Of a stretch of 6,297 nt of DNA, positions 1 through 3,612 are shown piece after piece. A model generated the notes under the pieces. The model did no database searches. It had not been told where the DNA came from and worked only from the letters and a program-made list of their open reading frames with translations. The stretch comes from Alphaproteobacteria bacterium. GTDB lineage: Bacteria; Pseudomonadota; Alphaproteobacteria; Rs-D84. Location of the stretch: positions 1 through 6,297 of the forward strand of contig JAEDOP010000045.1 in the NCBI GenBank assembly GCA_016301865.1. Reading direction: 5' to 3'. Positions within the stretch are counted from its first letter, which is position 1. Each line of letters opens with the position of its first letter. The translations under genes were made by a program, and so were the position numbers.

Positions 1-2
1 TA

Positions 3-248
3 TCAACCGAAGAAATGATATTCTATGAAAACTTTGGTTTAACTGTATCGGGCGAATTGTTAATGTCTACAACACCACCGTTAAAGATTGGCGATTGGGT
101 ATTTCAGTCGACCAAGCCACCTGCATTTTCAAAATTTGAATTATCGCGTGGCGCACTACCATCTGCGCCGTCGCGCAACGCATTTTCGCCATTGATACGC
201 AGTGGCTGGATGGGCAACATACAAACAACAATATCAACAATAAACTAG
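3..248 (+). CDS. 3' end of an unidentified protein (partial, start outside window)
   Basis: This frame is open from the left window edge to a TAG at 246-248, giving about 82 residues of a C-terminus. An in-frame ATG lies at 15, but the frame is already open before it, so the true start is probably upstream. The visible residues contain no cysteine and include a proline- and serine-rich stretch (LKIGDWVF, then KPPAFSKFELSRG, then LPSAPS) and end in a Thr/Ile/Ser tail. I recognise no family. Codons such as TCG, CCA, GCA, CGT and GGC match those of the downstream genes, which favours this frame. The stop abuts the ATG of the pilin-like gene, consistent with one operon and coupled translation. 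The protein could be another minor pilin or an exported protein, but this is a guess from position. A competing frame (+2) over the same bases has strong RNY character but contains two TGA codons. Confidence 0.55.
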   Translation, partial: STEEMIFYENFGLTVSGELLMSTTPPLKIGDWVFQSTKPPAFSKFELSRGALPSAPSRNAFSPLIRSGWMGNIQTTISTIN

Positions 249-1562
249 ATGAATATAAACAAAAATATCTTTTCAATTTTTAATAATTCGCGTGGCAGCA
301 TGCTGGTTGAGTTACTGTTAAGTGTTGCGTTGGCGGCATTAATAATACCGTTTCTGTTCAGGTATCAGCACAGTTCAATCGAACGTGCGCAAAATATTGC
401 CATAACAAATCAGATGACAGAAATCCAGGTTGCGCTGGAACGTTATATCGTTGCCAACCGTGATGAATTGTTACGTACGGTTGGTCGTAATATCACACGT
501 GTTGAATTAGATGATCTGGCTGAATTTGGTGTTCCGCAATCTGTACTGGACGCGGGCGATGAAAAATATCAGTTGCGCATTTTAAAATCCAGTGATGCGT
601 CTGGGCTGTCAACGCTTCAGGGTGTGATTGTTCGTGCGTCCGATGACATCACACCACTTCGCACGCGCGAAATTGTAAATTTATCTGGTGGTTCTATGGG
701 ATTTGTTGACGGTACACATGCGTATGGAACGTTTGGTGCGTGGCATACAGACGCGCTGGACATGGGGGTTGATATTGATAATGGGATTATTGAAACGACA
801 TCTGTCAATCGTGATAACGCGTTGTATCTGTGGCGTGCGCCGTCTGAAAATCCCGATGATGCCAAAATGATGTCGCCACTGAACCTTGGGGGGCATGATA
901 TCAAAAATGCGGCATTTATAAATTCCGACTATGCAACGTTTAACGAAGGATTGACGGCCAAGGAAATTGTGTCGGATAAAATTATTTTTGATAATCGCAC
1001 AACGATTGACGCGGTGTTTTCAACCGATGCTGCCACAGTATCTGGAATGTTGTCATCTGATTCAAAAAATATGGAAATATCAGGCCGCCTATCATTGGCC
1101 GACACGGCAAAAATGTCATCGTTAACAGCTGAAAATTTATGGGTTTCTAAATTAACATTATCTGGTCTGTCGATTGAGGCAGACGATGATTTAGCATTAT
1201 TAAAAATAAACCAATCGTTGGACATGACGTCCGGCCGGATTGAGGCAGTATTCGTATCCGTTGGATTCGCAGGTTCTATGACGCCACGCCTGGTCGTTTA
1301 TGACCGAATAGAAGATTCCACAAATCCCCAATACTATTGGGATGTGAAGTCAAAAACCGCGCGCTTTTCAGATGCGTCCTTTGTCGAATTAAATCGTATG
1401 GCCACATTGGCAACATTTTACGAAGGTGACAATTCCACATCCGCCGGTCAAATATTTGGCGCGGTATCGGCGAATAAAAATGCGACTGTATCGGATTACA
1501 TGAACGCGATATCAGAAATTCAGAAACGCGTTTCTGCGAAATATCGCCTGTTGAATTTGTGA
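249..1562 (+). CDS. Type IV pilin-like / PilV-like minor pilin protein
   Basis: This is a 437-residue protein with a type IV prepilin N-terminus. A short polar leader ends in SRG, then comes the mature start SMLVELLLSVALAAL. Cleavage by a prepilin peptidase is predicted after Gly16, and Glu21 is the conserved +5 glutamate. A hydrophobic helix (about 18-38) continues as the usual amphipathic pilin helix to about residue 72. The body is far longer than a major pilin. The motif SPLNLGGHDIKNAAF (209-223), followed by short beta-like repeats to about 310, resembles the shaft of PilV, the tip adhesin of IncI-type conjugative pili, a family of similar length. The C-terminal part (about 330-437) would be the exposed or variable head. 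The ATG at 249 directly follows the upstream TAG and has no Shine-Dalgarno sequence, so translation probably depends on coupling. Pilin-type processing is well supported. PilV homology is judged by eye, and a T2SS pseudopilin is the main alternative. Confidence 0.8.
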   Translation: MNINKNIFSIFNNSRGSMLVELLLSVALAALIIPFLFRYQHSSIERAQNIAITNQMTEIQVALERYIVANRDELLRTVGRNITRVELDDLAEFGVPQSVLDAGDEKYQLRILKSSDASGLSTLQGVIVRASDDITPLRTREIVNLSGGSMGFVDGTHAYGTFGAWHTDALDMGVDIDNGIIETTSVNRDNALYLWRAPSENPDDAKMMSPLNLGGHDIKNAAFINSDYATFNEGLTAKEIVSDKIIFDNRTTIDAVFSTDAATVSGMLSSDSKNMEISGRLSLADTAKMSSLTAENLWVSKLTLSGLSIEADDDLALLKINQSLDMTSGRIEAVFVSVGFAGSMTPRLVVYDRIEDSTNPQYYWDVKSKTARFSDASFVELNRMATLATFYEGDNSTSAGQIFGAVSANKNATVSDYMNAISEIQKRVSAKYRLLNL

Positions 1563-1578
1563 TAAAATGTGGTATAAG
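1551..1578 (+). promoter_or_regulatory. Candidate sigma-70 promoter, possibly giving a leaderless mRNA
   Basis: A -35-like TTGAAT (1551-1556, 4 of 6 consensus bases) is followed after 16 bp by TATAAG (1573-1578, 5 of 6). TG lies one base upstream of it, making an extended -10. Initiation about 7 bases downstream would fall at about 1585-1586, on the ATG of the zinc-ribbon gene. That ATG has no Shine-Dalgarno sequence, which fits a leaderless transcript. The site overlaps the last codons of the pilin-like gene. Chance matches in AT-rich gene ends are common, so confidence is moderate. Confidence 0.4.
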
Positions 1579-1585
1579 TAAAAAC

Positions 1586-2113
1586 ATGAAAATAAAATGT
1601 GATTTTTGTAAAACAGAATACAGTGTTGACGGCGTTGCGTCCACACCGGTCAAATGTGCGATATGTGGTCATACTTGGACGGTTGCGTCTGTTCCACGCA
1701 AAAATACATGGTTAATGTTTTTTGCATCTTTGTGTGCATTATTGTCGGCGATAATCTTTACCGTCGCTGTTATTATCCAGCACCAGGCCCGCACCGCCAA
1801 ACGTGGCCCGCTGATTGCGGAAATTATTGGGCTGGAATCCACGACGGATGATGCGGGTACGACACATGTTGTTGTTAACGGTGCGATAACAAATGTATCG
1901 GATTCTATCTATGGTGTGCCTGATTTGTATATTGTATCCACTGATGATGCGGGGCATGTCCTGGCGAAACAGAAGTTTATGCCATCGGCCACACTGTTGG
2001 ATGCGGGCGCGACTGTGAAATTTAATCATATCCTTGCACCCCAGCCGGCGGGTGTGAAAAAGATATCTGCGCACCTTGCTAAAATTCAAACCCCGGACAA
2101 GGATGAAAAATGA
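1586..2113 (+). CDS. Zinc-ribbon (MJ0042-type) membrane protein with DUF3426-like domain
   Basis: This is a 175-residue protein beginning MKIKCDFCKTEY. Residues 1-33 form a zinc ribbon with Cys5/Cys8 and Cys24/Cys27 (CxxC-x15-CxxC), the MJ0042 pattern found at the N-terminus of many alphaproteobacterial proteins. A single hydrophobic membrane segment spans about 42-64, preceded by RK. The remainder (about 78-168) has the features of a DUF3426/FxLyD-like beta domain: VVNGAITNVSD, then VPDLYIVSTDD, then a LLDAGATVKFNH segment. The expected topology is zinc ribbon in the cytoplasm and beta domain in the periplasm. The function of this family is not established. The frame extends to a GTG at 1559, but ATG 1586 puts the ribbon at the extreme N-terminus as is usual, so I prefer it. 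It lies 23 bases after the pilin-like gene and overlaps the next gene by ATGA. Confidence 0.85.
   Translation: MKIKCDFCKTEYSVDGVASTPVKCAICGHTWTVASVPRKNTWLMFFASLCALLSAIIFTVAVIIQHQARTAKRGPLIAEIIGLESTTDDAGTTHVVVNGAITNVSDSIYGVPDLYIVSTDDAGHVLAKQKFMPSATLLDAGATVKFNHILAPQPAGVKKISAHLAKIQTPDKDEK
2099..2104 (+). promoter_or_regulatory. Shine-Dalgarno sequence for the small exported protein
   Basis: AAGGAT lies 5 bases before the ATG at 2110, inside the last codons of the zinc-ribbon gene. It is one of the two clear ribosome-binding sites in the window and supports the choice of ATG 2110 at the ATGA overlap. Confidence 0.7.
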
Positions 2114-2571
2114 AGAAAATAATTTCCGTTTTGTTTGCACTGTTTATGTTGCCGGCCATTGCGGCGGACGCGCCTGCACCCAACCCCCGCATCAGCATTT
2201 TTTCCACCAGCACTGATTGGCAGGCTGTAACCGGCCTGACCCTGAACGAGTACAGCGGCAAATTCATATCGGATAAAAAATTAGTTGGCCGTGGCTTGGT
2301 TTTATATTATCTGGATGGTTTTCCGTGTTATGGCCTGGGGTTTGGTGTGCGTGTATGGGTTGGTCCGGACGGGAAAACAGACAATGATTTGGCGATTGCA
2401 TGCGTTGCCGCGCCGACTGAAATTAAGTTTGCATATCGCAACGCCACACGCGACGCTGACCAGGCAACAACCACCGGCATCCTGACGTGCCCGGTATCAG
2501 ACCGCGGTCGTGATTTGACAATTGATTTATCTGATTGTATCGTTGGCCCCGATTGGGATGAATATAAATAG
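2110..2571 (+). CDS. Small exported protein of unknown function with four cysteines
   Basis: This is a 153-residue protein with a textbook signal peptide: MKK, a hydrophobic core to about residue 15, then PAIA before ADAPAP, with cleavage predicted after Ala18 or Ala19. The mature part is about 134 residues, rich in beta-prone and aromatic stretches (GLVLYYLDGFPCYGLGFGV), and has cysteines at 73, 98, 127 and 143. Four cysteines in an exported protein suggest two disulfides. No lipobox cysteine follows the signal peptide, so a soluble periplasmic or secreted protein is expected rather than a lipoprotein. I do not recognise a family. The start overlaps the zinc-ribbon stop as ATGA and is preceded by AAGGAT. 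The next gene begins 5 bases after its TAG. It is clearly a real gene by signal peptide, codon use and spacing, but its role is unknown. Confidence 0.8.
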   Translation: MKKIISVLFALFMLPAIAADAPAPNPRISIFSTSTDWQAVTGLTLNEYSGKFISDKKLVGRGLVLYYLDGFPCYGLGFGVRVWVGPDGKTDNDLAIACVAAPTEIKFAYRNATRDADQATTTGILTCPVSDRGRDLTIDLSDCIVGPDWDEYK

Positions 2572-2576
2572 GTTTT

Positions 2577-3539
2577 ATGATGAACGATATTCGTGAATTT
2601 GTTGTATCCGACACCGATGAATTGGTGCGCCTGGATAAATATCTGGCATCGCAAATGCCGGAATTTTCGCGCAGCGAAATTCAGCGTTTCACCGTCCGCC
2701 GTGCCGACGGCACCGCGCCAAAGTTTTCTGAAAAAATCCGTGTGGGCGATGCGTTTAGGGTTGAAATTCCCACCCCAAAAACAGATGTCGCAACCGACAA
2801 TGTTTCATCTGATTTTGAATTGGATATTTTATTCGAAGACGATGATATTATCGTAATTAATAAACCGCGCGGTGTTGTAATGTACCCATCCGCAGGCAAC
2901 AAAACCGGCACATTGGTTCAAAACATCTTGGCGCATACAAACCTGTCTGCGCTGGGCGGTGCAACGCGCCCGGGTGTTGTACACAGATTGGACAAGGATA
3001 CCAGTGGTGTTATGGTTTTTGCCAAATCGGACGCGGCATTCCGTGAATTGGTAAAAACGTTTTCTGAACACAATTTGACGCGTAAATATATTGCGTTTGT
3101 ATGGGGTGTCCCGAATTGGGAGGTTGCAGACATAACCGGTAACATCGCGCGATCGTCCCGCAATCGCCAGAAAATGACCATGGTAAAAACCGGTGGTAAA
3201 CCATCACATACCGAGGTTGCAGTTATAAACGCCTGGTCGCGTGCAAAAATATCTGAAATGCGTTGCACATTGTTTACTGGGCGCACACACCAAATACGCC
3301 TGCATCTGTCTGCACACGGATTTCCAGTATTGTGCGACCCGGTCTATGGCCGCGGTGCATCGCGGCTGGGGTCGGTGCGTGATGCAGATTTACTGGAATT
3401 TTTGCGCACGCACGACGGCCAGATGTTACATGCCGAAGTGTTGGAATTCGCGCACCCGACAACCGGCGAACCGATGCGGTTTAAAACGCGCCTGCCAGAC
3501 GATATGATGGAATTAAAATATATCCTGGAAAATATCTGA
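2577..3539 (+). CDS. rluD: RluD-like 23S rRNA pseudouridine synthase
   Basis: This is a 320-residue cytoplasmic enzyme that isomerises uridine to pseudouridine in RNA. The N-terminal S4 RNA-binding domain is at about 17-65 (VRLDKYLASQMPEFSRSEI, then SEKIRVGDAFRVEIP). The RluA-family catalytic domain follows, with NKPRGVVMYPSAGN (95-108), the active-site motif RPGVVHRLDKDTSG (131-144, catalytic Asp139) and GRTHQIRLHLSAHG (235-248). The GGATRPG-VVHRLDKDTSG context and S4 domain resemble RluD, which modifies helix 69 of 23S rRNA. RluC (other 23S sites) cannot be excluded by eye. Length is normal. Two small departures from common sequence are Tyr103 where VHP is usual and Cys253 in LCDPVYG where Gly is common. 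Two adjacent ATGs (2577, 2580) could start it, and no strong Shine-Dalgarno sequence is visible. It sits 5 bases after the exported protein, so it appears to be the last gene of the run. Confidence 0.93.
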   Translation: MMNDIREFVVSDTDELVRLDKYLASQMPEFSRSEIQRFTVRRADGTAPKFSEKIRVGDAFRVEIPTPKTDVATDNVSSDFELDILFEDDDIIVINKPRGVVMYPSAGNKTGTLVQNILAHTNLSALGGATRPGVVHRLDKDTSGVMVFAKSDAAFRELVKTFSEHNLTRKYIAFVWGVPNWEVADITGNIARSSRNRQKMTMVKTGGKPSHTEVAVINAWSRAKISEMRCTLFTGRTHQIRLHLSAHGFPVLCDPVYGRGASRLGSVRDADLLEFLRTHDGQMLHAEVLEFAHPTTGEPMRFKTRLPDDMMELKYILENI

Positions 3540-3557
3540 TTGCGCGCGATTTTTCGC

Positions 3558-3586
3558 TTTCCATACCCCTGATTTTATGTTAGAAT
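3558..3586 (+). promoter_or_regulatory. Candidate sigma-70 promoter with extended -10 for the large Cys-repeat gene
   Basis: TTTCCA (3558-3563, 4 of 6 to the -35 consensus) is separated by 17 bp from TAGAAT (3581-3586, 5 of 6). TG at 3578-3579 lies one base upstream, giving an extended -10. Initiation would be expected near 3593, leaving a leader of about 20 bases before ATG 3613. It is in the only real intergenic gap of the window, ahead of the longest gene, which supports it. Confidence 0.55.
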
Positions 3587-3612
3587 AAAGTAATAAAATA
3601 TGGAGTCAGGGG
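3566..3612 (+). repeat. Inverted repeat spanning the leader and ribosome-binding region
   Basis: CCCCTGA (3566-3572) is the exact reverse complement of TCAGGGG (3606-3612), which ends at the base before the ATG. The adjacent TTTTAT (3573-3578) also pairs with ATAAAA (3593-3598). This leaves TATGGAG, which includes the Shine-Dalgarno GGAG, as a one-sided bulge. The left arm lies upstream of the predicted start of the local transcript, so the hairpin could form only in mRNA read through from upstream. Function is unproven. Confidence 0.3.
3602..3605 (+). promoter_or_regulatory. Shine-Dalgarno sequence of the large Cys-repeat gene
   Basis: GGAG lies 7 bases before ATG 3613. It fixes the start codon, which is also where the signal peptide begins. 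Confidence 0.75.

Noticed and set aside
67..276. Minus-strand ORF of 69 codons with a hydrophobic, signal-like N-terminus
   Set aside because: It overlaps the pilin start and the upstream gene end, has no ribosome-binding site, and its hydrophobic look comes from the complement of AT-rich coding sequence.
1559..1585. GTG at 1559 as start of the zinc-ribbon protein
   Set aside because: It would put nine extra residues before the ribbon, overlaps the previous gene's stop and has no Shine-Dalgarno sequence. ATG 1586 gives the usual family N-terminus.
1..3539. TGA read as Trp (alternative genetic code), suggested by TGA in frame +2 at the left edge
   Set aside because: The pilin-like, zinc-ribbon and RluD-like genes all end naturally at TGA, and Trp is encoded by TGG throughout. 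One doubtful frame is not enough.
3546..3560. GCGA-TTTT-TCGC followed by TTT as an intrinsic terminator after the RluD-like gene
   Set aside because: The stem is only 4 bp and the T tract only three bases, too weak to call a terminator.
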